From contig CM075772.1 in NCBI GenBank assembly GCA_037974665.1, forward strand, positions 38,351,052 to 38,415,051: 64,000 nucleotides of DNA, read 5' to 3'. This stretch comes from Ehretia macrophylla (Eukaryota > Streptophyta > Magnoliopsida > Boraginales > Ehretiaceae). Of this stretch, positions 34,468 to 45,547 are shown one piece after another. A program made the position numbers and the translations under genes. Position 1 is the first letter of the stretch; each line of letters begins with the position of its first letter. A model generated the notes under the pieces. That model ran no database searches and was not told where the DNA came from. It saw only the letters and a list, made by a program, of their open reading frames with translations.

Positions 34468-35318
34468 AATTTTATTCTGCCTATTTGATTCAAAATTCTT
34501 CTCTTGAAGAGAGACATTTGAGTCCTGTAATTTATATCACGTGATCAAAAGAAAAATATCTAAGAAAAAAAACTCTTAATTCACGTCAAAATAATTAACT
34601 AAATTTAACAAAAACATCTCATCAATGAAAAACTTGCTTACCTTAAACATTGGTGTGCTTGGTGTATTGACCAAATTCTCAACATATTTTGGTTGAAAAG
34701 TTAGATTATCTTTTTCATCTATAAAAGAAAAAACTAAACAATAAGCAAAAGCTCCAAAAGAGTGTTGATGATCATAAAAATAAAATAAAAAAAAAAACCT
34801 ACTATTTACCATAAACCATAAGTGATGACCTAACTTTGTAGACATTATTACATTCAGTTTAAAATTTTTAACAATAATATAATAATATAATAAAAAGCAA
34901 ACATGTTAAGGTCATAGTATCTACGACTAAAACGCTGCAATGGTTTGATTTTTGAAATCAACATCGACAATATTCAAGTGATAAAATTAACTTTTTCTTA
35001 AAATGAGTGACTAAATTACTAAATCATCACGTTTTGTGAATAATTAAATACCCAGGTCCTGACTTCTAAAGGTTTGGGTATAGGAAGCTTTGCAGGAGAT
35101 AAATAGTATAATAAAGTTTGAATATTTATAAGGGGTCACAGAGCAGAAGCAAACAAATTTTACACGAATAACAATGCCCAGATCTTGCAAGTATACACGT
35201 TAGGTAGTATGAGTTCCAAATGATTTTTCATGGTGATTAATTGGACATATATATGTTTATTCTTGTCAAACAACAACAATATGTTTTGTAAAGTGATATA
35301 TATATATATATCACGTAT

Positions 35319-35634
35319 GTAACAGTAGAGGATTTTAGTAGAAGAATATGTAGATGAACCATAAAGAATAAAAATAATATACCAATATCAAGAATCTCAT
35401 TCATCTTTTACCACACCATATAACAGTAACAATAGAAGAGACTAAATAAATTTTTTTTGGCTGAATTGATTTGGAGATTTTTGGTTAAGGTTAGTACGTA
35501 AGAAGAAAACGTTGCTGAGAGAGAGAGAAAACAATAGCAAATAAACATTGACAAGAAACGTTAATAAGAGAGAGAGAGAAAAAAAATTTAAAAAAAAAAA
35601 CAAGAGAAAAAAAAAAAAAAGTTTGCCAACTTGG
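35319..35634 (-). repeat. Right inverted arm of the Mutator-like element
   Basis: Inverted copy of 29997-30310. It is preceded by the small AT hairpin GTGATATATATATATATCAC near 35293-35314. Confidence 0.85.
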
Positions 35635-37896
35635 TCCCGTGCTGACCCAAAAAAGCTCCCGTGATTTTATTGCAGCAGACTCTCTTTTCTTTCTCTCTCC
35701 GTCTTGTAAAGGGCGCATGAAAAGTGATGCAGAAGCACTTCCATAGTTCCAAACATCACTATGGAGAACACGAGTCAACGTGAAGGATATTCGAAAAAGC
35801 CAAAATAATATTATTTTTTGTCTTATAAAGAAAATTGTGAACAAAACCTATAACTGGGTAGTTAAAGAGAAATTTAAAAAAACCTTATCTTTAAATTGAA
35901 TCTTTAATATTCCCTTTAATTGTATCAAATTCTAAATTTAGATTTTCATTCTAGGTGATTGTCAATTTATTGTAATAAAAAATCAACTTGTATCAATCAA
36001 TTGAATTTGTTGAATAAATAGTATTAATCATATAAATTCTTCTGTTAGTCATTGTATTTTTCTTATGGTAATGAATTTTCTTTGATTATAAAAAAAAAAG
36101 GCGCATGAAATGACGTTCAGAGCTCTACTTTTTCCTCTCTCTTTAAATAAATATATATTACACATAAACAAAAATTTAAATGACTTACACTCAATAATTA
36201 AATTGAATGGTCTGTTATAATTGAAAATTTTAAGTTTAAATTGTTATTTTAACCTTTATGTTATTAGAAAAACAAAATTAAATGACTGTACAGTAAGAGA
36301 CACCTATTACTAAGTACTGTATTTTGGTTGAAAAGTTTTAATTAAATTAATCGAGTCACTTTTTAATATTGTTTTTAGTGATTTAAATGACTTGTGTAAC
36401 AAGAGACGTGTATATATATTATTTTGAACAAAAACATATTAATTAAATATTTAAAATTTGAGTAGAATAATTAAATAATAAAATATTATTATTAAAAATT
36501 TTAATTTTAAACCATAGTTAGTACCTCTATATAAAAAGCGTAACGTGTCATATATAAATTATAATTGTGAAAAGAGTAACGTGTCACTTTGTGAAAATGA
36601 GTCCCTCCTTTAAAATGTGAACAATCAAAATTTCGACTTTCACCCCTTTTAAGTATGGGATTCTGATTTTTCCACGCCAAACAAACTTGATAGAGGCAAT
36701 ACCGTCCATAAAGAAGCCAAAGGGTAAGGTTTAAACCCGAGTACAATTGATATTCAACCGACTATAAATTTATTTATAAAATTGATGGGTATTTATTCGA
36801 GTTTGGTTTTTATAAGTGGCTAATTACGAATAGTCTGATAGGTCTAGCAATAACAATTAAAAAACTTGAAACCTGAAAACCCAATTACTAATTTAATAAG
36901 AAATAAATTTATATACATGCACATAAAATATAATGTTCAGGAAAAAAAAAATATGATATTGCACAATCCTTAAAAGATAATTGTTAACCCTGATAATTTA
37001 TATTTACTTATTATTCTCTTCATATTTTAACTAATTCAACAAATACAACCGCTTAAGTTATTCAACTTCCCAAGTGTCCAAGTCCCAAACTTTCATCCAA
37101 AGATATTAGATGTTTTACTTTGTGAGCAAAGTTGGTTATGAAGTGAGATGGAAGGCAAAATAGTATTTATCGTATAAAATTACACATTTTTTTATAAATT
37201 CGACGTACATTTACATAGACGCAATTTTCGTAGGTATCAGCATATAAAATTTTATGTATTTTTATTTTAGTATATTAAAATTCAAACTAAAATGATAATT
37301 CTCGATTCTAACAAGTACTTAGTATGTTTTTAGGTTATTTCATATTGTTTGATGAAAGTATGATAACTGCGCATTCATATTGTTTGATGGAAGTATGATA
37401 ACTGCGCAAAAAAATTTCAACGTTTTCGAAATCTCTCTCATACAACCATCTAAGATTGGAATAGTAAATAAAGTCTCAACATGCATTCTAAAATAACTAC
37501 ATTATCCAGTGTTCACTTATCACCATTCGTGCTAAATGCATCCAATGCCAGATTTACAGAAAATATATAAGAATAGGTTCTGATTTAAATAGTATTACAA
37601 TATTTTAAAAGCCTCTCTCGGGCAAGGGGATAGATGGAGAACAACGAATGGTCAGCACAAAGGTTTTAAGACTTAGACACACATTAACAAAGCTAGGCAA
37701 CCGCACATCAAATTCCAGTCATTCCCCGCCGCTCCCGCTTCAACGACGAAAATTACGACATAAATAGTCTCAAAGCACTAATTTCCTAAACAGCTACTTC
37801 TCTTGGCTCAATATGCATCTAATGCTAGAGTTCCATACCATTATAAAATTAGATAACAAACAGAGCTGAAACACAGTACTAGCCATCAGCACCAGC
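35635..37896. other. Non-coding spacer downstream of gene B
   Basis: No gene is supportable. A 35-bp tandem duplication (CATATTGTTTGATG(A/G)AAGTA...) lies at 37339-37408. Confidence 0.6.
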
Positions 37897-38270
37897 TTAC
37901 AGTTTGGAGGCCAACCCCAGAAATTCAGCATGTTTCTTGGTCACTTGCAGTTTCAGCAAAGACTTCACAACTTGCTTCATTGTAGGACGTTCATCTGCAA
38001 TTCTATTTATGTATTTCATTGCTAACTCTGTAATTTCATGTCCATCAATTAAAGAAAAATCAGGGTCTGTGGTTAAACTTTCGTCCACAAGTGAAAGGAA
38101 GGACTTTCTGCTGCCATTTTCTGATTCACAAGATTCAAACAGACCCCATGCCCAAGAATAAAGGAGAGGTGCATTGGAGCGCCTTTCTTCTTCTGTATCG
38201 ACTCTTTTGGTTATTAGGTTTAACAATACAACCCCAAATGCAAAGACATCTGATTTCTTTGACCAATTAC
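37897..38270 (-). other. Gene B exon 5 (kinase C-lobe)
   Basis: The TCTGATAG acceptor at 38271 is followed by GNWSKKSDVFAFGVVLLNLI. The frame is open for 124 codons to TAA at 37897-37899 and includes RIADERPTMKQVV, the conserved Arg region of subdomain XI. It shows no damage. Confidence 0.85.
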
Positions 38271-38622
38271 CTATCAGAAAATGCCCAAAAGCTATTAGTA
38301 AATGATAGGAATATAAATTCAAGACTTACTGCTTCAAAACATAAAAAGCATCTCTCACATCATGAAGAGAAAATCAACAGCATCAGGGAATACTCCCATA
38401 ACTTCCATAACTTCAGTTATGATGAGTGATACCAAGTGGATACCGCATTTTAGGAATTTTATAACTGCAAGGCAAGGCTAAGATGATAGCAGGAAATGCC
38501 TAATTTCACAACTTCAGCACTTTGCTAGGACTACTCCAAAAAAAGCAAGAATCGAAATAGGATAAAAATCCCAATAGAGGCAAAGAATTGGTCCTAAACT
38601 AAGGGATGCAATACAGACAAGC

Positions 38623-39188
38623 TGTTGGAAAATTGAGGTGGAAGAATAATTGTTGAATTCTTCCATTGATTAGTAGTAGAAATAGTTACAATAGTTGTTG
38701 TTGGAGCACCATCTCTCCAACATTAATTTTGGAGATCGTGGCTCTATTGTTATGGCTCATGACCCCTAAATTGAGTAGCTCTTGTTGGGTACCCTTGAAG
38801 CTCTCTAGTTTAGGCGAATTTGAGAGCTTGGTTTTACAATATGCTTCTTCACCTATTTATACTACTCTTAAGTCGGTGCATTACCGACTATGTTAAAGTC
38901 ATGAAGCTTCATGAATTTTCTACTACAAATGAACATCAAATGCATTCTAGAGCATTCCTATTTTTTTATTAATTTCCTCAGAAAAATCTCTAAAGATTTT
39001 TCCACTTTGCTCATTCTTGAACACTCTAGAAATGTGCATTAATTTTAACAGCTTCTCAACTACAAATTGAATTATATGAATTCTTCATTTAACTAAGCAA
39101 TGATGCTTAATTAAATCTTAAATTTTTTTATTTATCTAATAAGTTAAGAGGCTTCATGACTGAGAAAAACTCATGTAAATATCTAACA
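38623..39188 (-). mobile_element. Solo LTR of a copia-type element, intron 4 of gene B
   Basis: Minus strand begins TGTTAGATATTTAC and ends AATTTTCCAACA. A TATA box (TATAAATA, 38854-38861 on the minus strand) lies in the middle, as expected for an LTR promoter. The flanks CAAGC and ATATT do not match, so either the boundaries are off, recombination between elements removed the duplication, or decay did. Confidence 0.55.
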
Positions 39189-39584
39189 ATATTAGCACAG
39201 AAACATTGTAGTCTCCACCATTCTGAAACATGGTAAATCAGTTTGATGACATGACTTATAGTCTATGGCATGTGGGTTGAATGAGTAGAGCAACGGTACC
39301 GTATGAATTGGAATTGACGATTGTAAACCAGCAGACTTCATCTCGTCTTTCAGTTCAGTAGAGCACCTACGCATTTGTTGCTTCACCCCTGTAGTTCCAA
39401 TTACAGTCATTAACTATATTATGTAGCAAGGCATTTTGGCAGAATCTGTATCAGGTTGGTCTTTCTGAAACTTTTACTTTGCAAAAGTCGTTTCCCCACT
39501 TCAAAACCAGTATCGAGGAGAAAATACAAGTAACAAATCAGACTTCAAATGGTAGTAATTATAATGTTCAGATCACAAGATCAG

Positions 39585-39815
39585 TCATGCGTATCGTTAG
39601 CATAGAAAAATGCTGATGCTACAGTCTACAAAAGTAACTGAATAGACACTTTGAAATTCCAAGAATATAGTTGTTCCAGGTTCCCTCCCATTAGTTTCAC
39701 TCATGCATATCATTAGCACACAGAGTTGCTGATGCTACAGTCTACTAAAAAGCAGCTGAAATAGATGGCTTTGAAGTTCTAAGAATGTGATTGTTCCACA
39801 TTCCATGATAGTACA
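39585..39815 (+). repeat. 116-bp tandem duplication in intron 4 of gene B
   Basis: TCATGCGTATCGTTAGC at 39585 and TCATGCATATCATTAGC at 39701 start two copies that share GCTGATGCTACAGTCTAC and a GTTGTTCC-type end. Confidence 0.85.
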
Positions 39816-40474
39816 AGTTTCTCCTCTTCTCTTTCCCCCCCTTTAGTAGTGTTCAATTTCCTTCTTGTTCTTCAAAGGGGAGGGGGAAGGGGGACTTTCG
39901 CTCAGCCGGGTGCAAAGGGGTGATGTGCTCATCTACGACATGCCGAATCAAAACAACAAAAGTATTACATCTGTTGGCGTTATATTCTTTGAACTGAAAT
40001 TGAACAATATACAAATTCTTTCTCCGAAACTCATATATTTCTTAGTCCTCCTTTGGAGGTTCTCAAGTTCATTTCCTTCCACACAATTGACAAGAGATAT
40101 AAAAGCAGCCTCCTACAATATCCACGCCATTTGTATGTCTTTCCCATAATCTCCAGCTAAACAAAACCTCCCGTATTGCACAAGCCATAAACCATTTTGC
40201 TACAAGTTTCACAAATGATCTTCCCATGACACAACATATTGTAAGTGACGGATGTTTCTTCACCTTTGTAGACCCAAATACCATTGGTTTTTTTTTTTTT
40301 TGGTTTTTTCCCCCCTTCCCCGCACCCCCATACAAATAGATTAACCCTCCCATCTTAATTACTTTTTTCTTATGGAGAACAGAATAATTTGGGTAATGAA
40401 AAGAAACAATGGATACAGGATACATATATTGACTTGGAAATAGCACCTCACTTACAGTTGACAGTTTCACATAC

Positions 40475-40592
40475 CTGAGCATCCAATATTTGGGTCAATG
40501 TAGCCATAGCATCCATTACTTTCATACATCAACGTACTGGTGAAAATTCCACCGCTAATCATGCCGAAGCCGTATAATTTGGGATTGTATTC
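40475..40592 (-). other. Gene B exon 4
   Basis: 118 bp between GATGCAG and GTATGTG borders. It encodes EYNPKLYGFGMISGG and, further on, CYGYIDPNIGCS, that is, the activation segment with GFG in place of DFG. Confidence 0.8.
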
Positions 40593-40717
40593 CTGCATCA
40601 AAAATTATAAACATTTATATACCACTTCAAGAAACAATGATTTATCCTCCCTTTCAACAAATCAAAGACAATGACAACTTGCAAACCGAAATCACAAAAA
40701 TAAGGTGCAAATGAGAC

Positions 40718-40854
40718 CTCATCAACCACAATATGAGCTGCAGCAATATTGCGAACCAAGAATGGTTTATATGTAGGACCTCCAGCATGCAAAAATTTGA
40801 GAAGGCGAGCAATTCCAAGGGCAACCTTGATCCTTTGGAGCCAAGTAAAGCTAT
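40718..40854 (-). other. Gene B exon 3
   Basis: 137 bp; the acceptor is CCCATAG and the donor GAG|GTCTC. It encodes SFTWLQRIKVALGIARLLKF (alpha-E) and the catalytic-loop equivalent VRNIAAAHIVVDE. Confidence 0.8.
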
Positions 40855-41599
40855 CTATGGGTAAAGCACAACTTAGCATCAGTAATAAATTCAACATGAT
40901 ATTCAAATACTTTTTTTTTTAACTAAAATACTATTTCAAAAAAAATGCATAAAGGAGTTTCAACATTTTTATGAATCTGAGGACTCAAGAAAACAGCACT
41001 CAAACGTGAAATCCAGCAAGAATCTACCCAGAACATTCCAAAGAAGACATTTACAGAAGATAATCCATCACCCCAAGGTACCTTTAAACCCCCACGAAGC
41101 TCTTGTAAGGGAATTGTATAAGATGATTTCCTTTGCCCTCATACATCTTCTTTTCTCCATTTCATTCCTGTTTAATTAAATATGATGTTACAAAAGCATT
41201 CTAATCACTCTATCTTGACTGATTGCTGGAGCATTATTTCTAAGCAGTTCCATAGTTCTTTCAAGTTTCACCCTCTTACCCATAATATAAAATCCAGGTA
41301 TTCTACCACTACCTCCTTTTCTCGAGACAAACTACTGTAATCACAGCCAGGTCATTTAAGTAATTGTAGAATCAATATGAAGCCAATACAAATTAAATCG
41401 GTATATATCCTAAGCGAGTCATCTGAATTCTTGACATAGCAGGGATAAGATTCGAATCATGTTCCAATGGTAGAGGCAGGGCAAAGTAAGGTTAAGAACA
41501 AACAAAATTTCTGCCCATGTATTATGAATCCTGTCAATTTAATGAAGGTGCAGCCTTCTGCCTACATTTTTATTTTATGTCAGTACTCAGTTAAAGCAT
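40855..41599. other. Intron 2 of gene B, part 3' of the copia insertion
   Basis: No gene is seen. The part next to the copia matches gene C sequence after 63387. Confidence 0.6.
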
Positions 41600-41604
41600 G
41601 TTTC

Positions 41605-42373
41605 TGTTGGGAGGAAACCTGAAATCAAAACACAAACAACAAATGCACAGCGGAAATAACACCCTCCCACCTTGTATAAACCTGTTAGGAAGCAACAAAT
41701 AGAGCCAACAACAATATGCACAAATCTGAAAATTCCAGAAAATAGAGCAACACCAAGATTTTAACGTGGAAAACCTCCCCAACGTGGAGAGTAAAAACTA
41801 CGGGACCGTAGTCCACCCAAAAACTTCCACTATCAACAAATAATAGGTACAAGAGAGTCTTATCTAGTTGCAACTAGAGGCATATACAATGCATTCACCA
41901 AGAATAACATATTCTTGCAAATATAACAACACAAGAGATATTAAACCAAGAATAGGAGAGAAATCACAAAAAACGCTGCTACTGTTCACGCAGCAAAAAC
42001 GGCACTTTGAGAGTTCCGATCTGAAATCTGACCATACAGATTGAAGACCTACGAGTTGTGAACGTGCACACAAAATTTCAGCTCAATCGGACCACAAATG
42101 ACCCTCCGATTGTCGATTTGATGAAGATGGCGCAGACTGAAATTTTTGCTCTTTTTCTCACTGTTTTTCTCTCTCCGTTTCTTTCTCTCTCTCTCTCGTT
42201 TTTTTTTTTTTTCACTCTCACACACACCACATGACAGATTGACTGATCTGTCTTCACCCTTTTTTTTTTTTTGTTTATTGTTTTTCTCTTTTTTTTTGTT
42301 TTGTTTCTTTTGGTCAAAAAGCAAAAGCAAAAGCAAAATAATTACCAACCCACATGGGTTGGTCTATACAACA
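41605..42373 (-). repeat. 3' LTR of the gene B copia
   Basis: 769 bp; preceded on the minus strand by a purine tract (GGTGAGGGAGTT). Confidence 0.95.
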
Positions 42374-42388
42374 AACTCCCTCACCAAC

Positions 42389-45300
42389 TCATGTGGGTGG
42401 GTCAATCAACCCGGCAACCAAACGACATATCTCAAGCTTCTCTCTTGGCAACGCCTTCGTCAACATATCGGAGCCATTATCATCTGTGTGAACTTTTTCA
42501 AGTTTCAACAACTTTGAATTCAAAACATCCCTAATCCAATGGTACCTCACATCAATATGTTTCAATCTTGAATGAAATGAAGAATTCTTACCAAGATGTA
42601 TTGCACTCTGATTGTCGCAATACAAGACATAATCATCTTGCTCAAACCCAAGTTCTTCCAGAAACTTTTTCATCCATAGCAACTCCTTGCATGCTTCAGT
42701 TGCTGCGATGAACTCTACTTCAGTAGTGGAAAGGGCAACACACTTTTGCAATCTCGATTGCCATGCCACAGCTCCCCCTGCAAAGGTAATCAAGTAACTC
42801 GAAGTAGACTTACGAGTATCAACATCTCCAGCCATATCAGCATCTGTGTAACCCACAAGTATAGGCTTCTCACATCCAAAGCAAAGTCTTAGTTTGGATG
42901 TGCCTCGAATATATCTCATAATCCACTTCACTGCATTCCAGTGTTCTCTCCCAGGATTTGAGAGAAAACGACTCACCGTACCAACTGCATGTGCTATGTC
43001 TGGCCGTGTACACACCATAGCATACATCAAACTTCCCACTGCTAAAGAATATGGAACATTCTGCATATCTTTCTTTTCTTCATCTGTAGAAGGACACTGT
43101 TGAGCACTTAGCTTAAAGTGAGTAGCAAGAGGAGCACTAACCACTTTAGCTTTATCCATGTTGAACTTTTGAAGTACTTTCTCGATGTACTTCTCCTGTG
43201 ACAAATACACCTTTTTGCCATTTCTGTTTCGATTGATTCTCATGCCAAGAATTTGCTTTGTCGGTCCTAAGTCTTTCATAGCAAAAGACTTATTCAATTT
43301 TTTCTTCAACCTGTCAATTCTTGAAGAATTCATGCCAATAATCAACATATCATCAACGTATAGCAACAAGATAATAAAATCATCATCATAAATTTTTTGA
43401 GAAAAGACACAATGATCCGAAAAAGTTTTCTTGTAGCCTTGCTCCCCCATAACAGATTCAAACTTCTTATACCATTGTCGAGGTGCTTGTTTCAAGCCAT
43501 AAAGACTTTTCTTCAGTTTACACACATAATCCTCTTTTCCTTTTTCTTTCAACCCCTCCGGTTGCTCCATATAAATTTCTTCCTCCAAATCACCGTGAAG
43601 AAAAGCAGTTTTTACATACATCTGCTCAATCTCCAAATCAAGGCTAGCAGCCAAACCCAGAACAACTCGAATGGATGACATTTTCACAACTGGAGAGAAA
43701 ATCTCATCAAAGTCAACACCTTTTCTCTTACTGAACCCTTTCACAACCAGTCTTGCTTTGTATCGTGGTTGTGAAGTATTTTCTTGTTGCTTTAACCTGT
43801 AAACCCATCTGTTTTTCAAAGCTCTTTTGCCTTTAGGCAACTTCACCAACTCAAATGTGCAATTTTCATGCAAAGATTTCATCTCATCTTGCATAGCTTC
43901 CATCCACTCATTTTTATGTTTATCATCCATAACTTCTTCAAAGCTTTTAGGCTCACCTCCATCTGTCAATAAAACATACTCATCAGAAGAGTATCTTGTG
44001 GAATGCTGTCTATCTCTAACGGACCTCCTAAGTGGAACTGTTGGTGGAGTCTCAAGCTGACTATCATCATCACCTACCTCAACCTGTGTAGGACTTTCTG
44101 CTTGATCATCATTAGGGAAGTTACCTTGATCATCATCTTCAACCTGCTCTGTTGCTGGTGGCGTTGAAGGCACTATATCAAGATCAGCCAATTCATCTAA
44201 CTGTGGGGGTAACTCTTTCTCTGCTTTGCCAATGTCCTGAATTGTTTGATCCTCCACAAATACAACATCTCTGCTTTTGATAATTTTCTTCTCAACTGGA
44301 TCATATAGCCTGTAACCAAATTCATCAAGGCCATAACCGACAAATATACATTGTCGTGTCTTCACATCAAGTTTGGATCTTTCATCCTTTGGAATATGTA
44401 CAAACGCCTTGCATCCAAAGACTCGCAAATGATCATAAGAAACATCTTTCTCTGTCCAAACTCTATTAGGAACATCAAGCTTTAATGGAATACATGGTGA
44501 GAGATTCAACAAATGAACAACTGTATTCAAAGCCTCACCCCAGAATGAATGTGGTAGATTTGCATGTGAAAGCAAACATCTTACCTTTTCAATCAAAGTT
44601 CTATTCATTCTCTCAGCAACACCATTCAACTGTGGTGTCTTTGGCGGTGTCTTTTGATGCCTGATACCTTGCTCTTTGCAATACTTGTCAAATGGACCAC
44701 AATATTCACCTCCATTATCTGTACGGATGCATTTCAATTTTCTTCCTGTTTCTCTTTCAACGGATGCTTGAAACTGCTTGAATACATCCAACACTTGATC
44801 TTTAGACTTCAAGGTATAAGCCCAAGTCTTCCTGGAGTGGTCATCAATAAACGTCACAAAGTAAAGAGAACCACCAGGTGTTTTAATTTTCATCGGACCA
44901 CACACATCCAAATGTACCAGCTCAAGTACATTTTCCTTCTTGGAAGGTGGATGACTCTGGAAAGAAACCCTGTTCTGCTTTCCTGCAAAGCAATGATCAC
45001 ATTTTCTCATATGTGGATCTGTTAGTCCCGATAAAATTTTCTTCTTGGATAAAACTGAAATTCCGTTCTCACTCATGTGACCCAGTCTCTTGTGCCACAA
45101 CTCTGTTGCATCTTCATTTTTCACTGCATTGACAATGCTCCTGGAAACCTTTGAATTCATCGAATACAAAGTTGAGCATTTCTTACCTTTTGCTACAACC
45201 ATAGAGCCCCTTGTAAGTTTCCATTGACCATTACTGAATGTATTAAGAAAACCTTCATCATCAAGTCTACCTGCAGAGATCAAATTCAATCTAATGTCAG

Positions 45301-45544
45301 GAACATGCTTCACATCTTTAAGAATTAATTTGCTGCCATTTTCAGTCTCCAAGCAAACATCTCCTGTACCGACAACTTTGGCGACACCATCATTGCCCAT
45401 TTTCACAACCCCAAAATTATTAGCTGTATAAGACATAAAAAAGTCATTTCGAGAAGTAGCATGAATAGAAGCACCACTGTCAATCACCCAACATGTATCA
45501 TGACATGCAAGATTAATAACATCACTGTCATATACAATGAAAAA
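42389..45544 (-). CDS. Copia pol polyprotein (protease, integrase, RT, RNase H) after an amber codon
   Basis: The frame directly follows TAG 45545-45547 and is open to 42389. First comes the aspartic protease (WVIDSGAS, codons near 45490), then the GAG-pre-integrase block HKRLGHMSENG. The integrase DDE triad follows: DVCGPM, RTDNGGEY and a Glu in NGVAERMNRT. RT has the YVDD box (LLLYVDDMLIIG), and RNase H has GYTDADMAGD, LSTTEVEF and YCDNQSAI. RT motif A reads QMYVKTAFLHG: the invariant catalytic Asp is Tyr (codon 43616-43618), so this copy should be unable to reverse transcribe by itself. It ends 16 bp before the LTR. It could still be expressed and trans-complemented; that is inference. Confidence 0.93.
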   Translation of the reverse strand, partial: FFIVYDSDVINLACHDTCWVIDSGASIHATSRNDFFMSYTANNFGVVKMGNDGVAKVVGTGDVCLETENGSKLILKDVKHVPDIRLNLISAGRLDDEGFLNTFSNGQWKLTRGSMVVAKGKKCSTLYSMNSKVSRSIVNAVKNEDATELWHKRLGHMSENGISVLSKKKILSGLTDPHMRKCDHCFAGKQNRVSFQSHPPSKKENVLELVHLDVCGPMKIKTPGGSLYFVTFIDDHSRKTWAYTLKSKDQVLDVFKQFQASVERETGRKLKCIRTDNGGEYCGPFDKYCKEQGIRHQKTPPKTPQLNGVAERMNRTLIEKVRCLLSHANLPHSFWGEALNTVVHLLNLSPCIPLKLDVPNRVWTEKDVSYDHLRVFGCKAFVHIPKDERSKLDVKTRQCIFVGYGLDEFGYRLYDPVEKKIIKSRDVVFVEDQTIQDIGKAEKELPPQLDELADLDIVPSTPPATEQVEDDDQGNFPNDDQAESPTQVEVGDDDSQLETPPTVPLRRSVRDRQHSTRYSSDEYVLLTDGGEPKSFEEVMDDKHKNEWMEAMQDEMKSLHENCTFELVKLPKGKRALKNRWVYRLKQQENTSQPRYKARLVVKGFSKRKGVDFDEIFSPVVKMSSIRVVLGLAASLDLEIEQMYVKTAFLHGDLEEEIYMEQPEGLKEKGKEDYVCKLKKSLYGLKQAPRQWYKKFESVMGEQGYKKTFSDHCVFSQKIYDDDFIILLLYVDDMLIIGMNSSRIDRLKKKLNKSFAMKDLGPTKQILGMRINRNRNGKKVYLSQEKYIEKVLQKFNMDKAKVVSAPLATHFKLSAQQCPSTDEEKKDMQNVPYSLAVGSLMYAMVCTRPDIAHAVGTVSRFLSNPGREHWNAVKWIMRYIRGTSKLRLCFGCEKPILVGYTDADMAGDVDTRKSTSSYLITFAGGAVAWQSRLQKCVALSTTEVEFIAATEACKELLWMKKFLEELGFEQDDYVLYCDNQSAIHLGKNSSFHSRLKHIDVRYHWIRDVLNSKLLKLEKVHTDDNGSDMLTKALPREKLEICRLVAGLIDPPT

Positions 45545-45547
45545 CTA
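45545..45547 (-). other. In-frame amber codon between gag and protease
   Basis: The context is CAG TAG TTT. The frame before (gag) and after (pol) is the same, so one codon separates two otherwise continuous frames. It is either a nonsense mutation or a read-through site. Confidence 0.9.

Larger units (their letters stand above)
29997..35634 (-). mobile_element. Autonomous-type Mutator-like element, decayed
   Basis: Inverted arms of ~315 bp (29997-30310 and 35319-35634) match along their length, including CCAAGTTGGCAAA at the outer edge, the CTAACC/GGTTAG block and the ATTCTTTATGGTTCATCTAC block. Between them, on the minus strand, lies a FAR1/MULE-type transposase. Similarity stops abruptly outside 29997 and 35634. 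The left side continues with a plausible terminus to about 29926, but the right side does not, so the right end has probably lost ~70 bp. No target duplication was found. Confidence 0.78.

Noticed and set aside
42049-42534. Lys/Glu- or Phe/Ser-rich frames near the copia 3' LTR
   Set aside because: T-rich LTR sequence read in various frames; present similarly in the other LTR and not coding.
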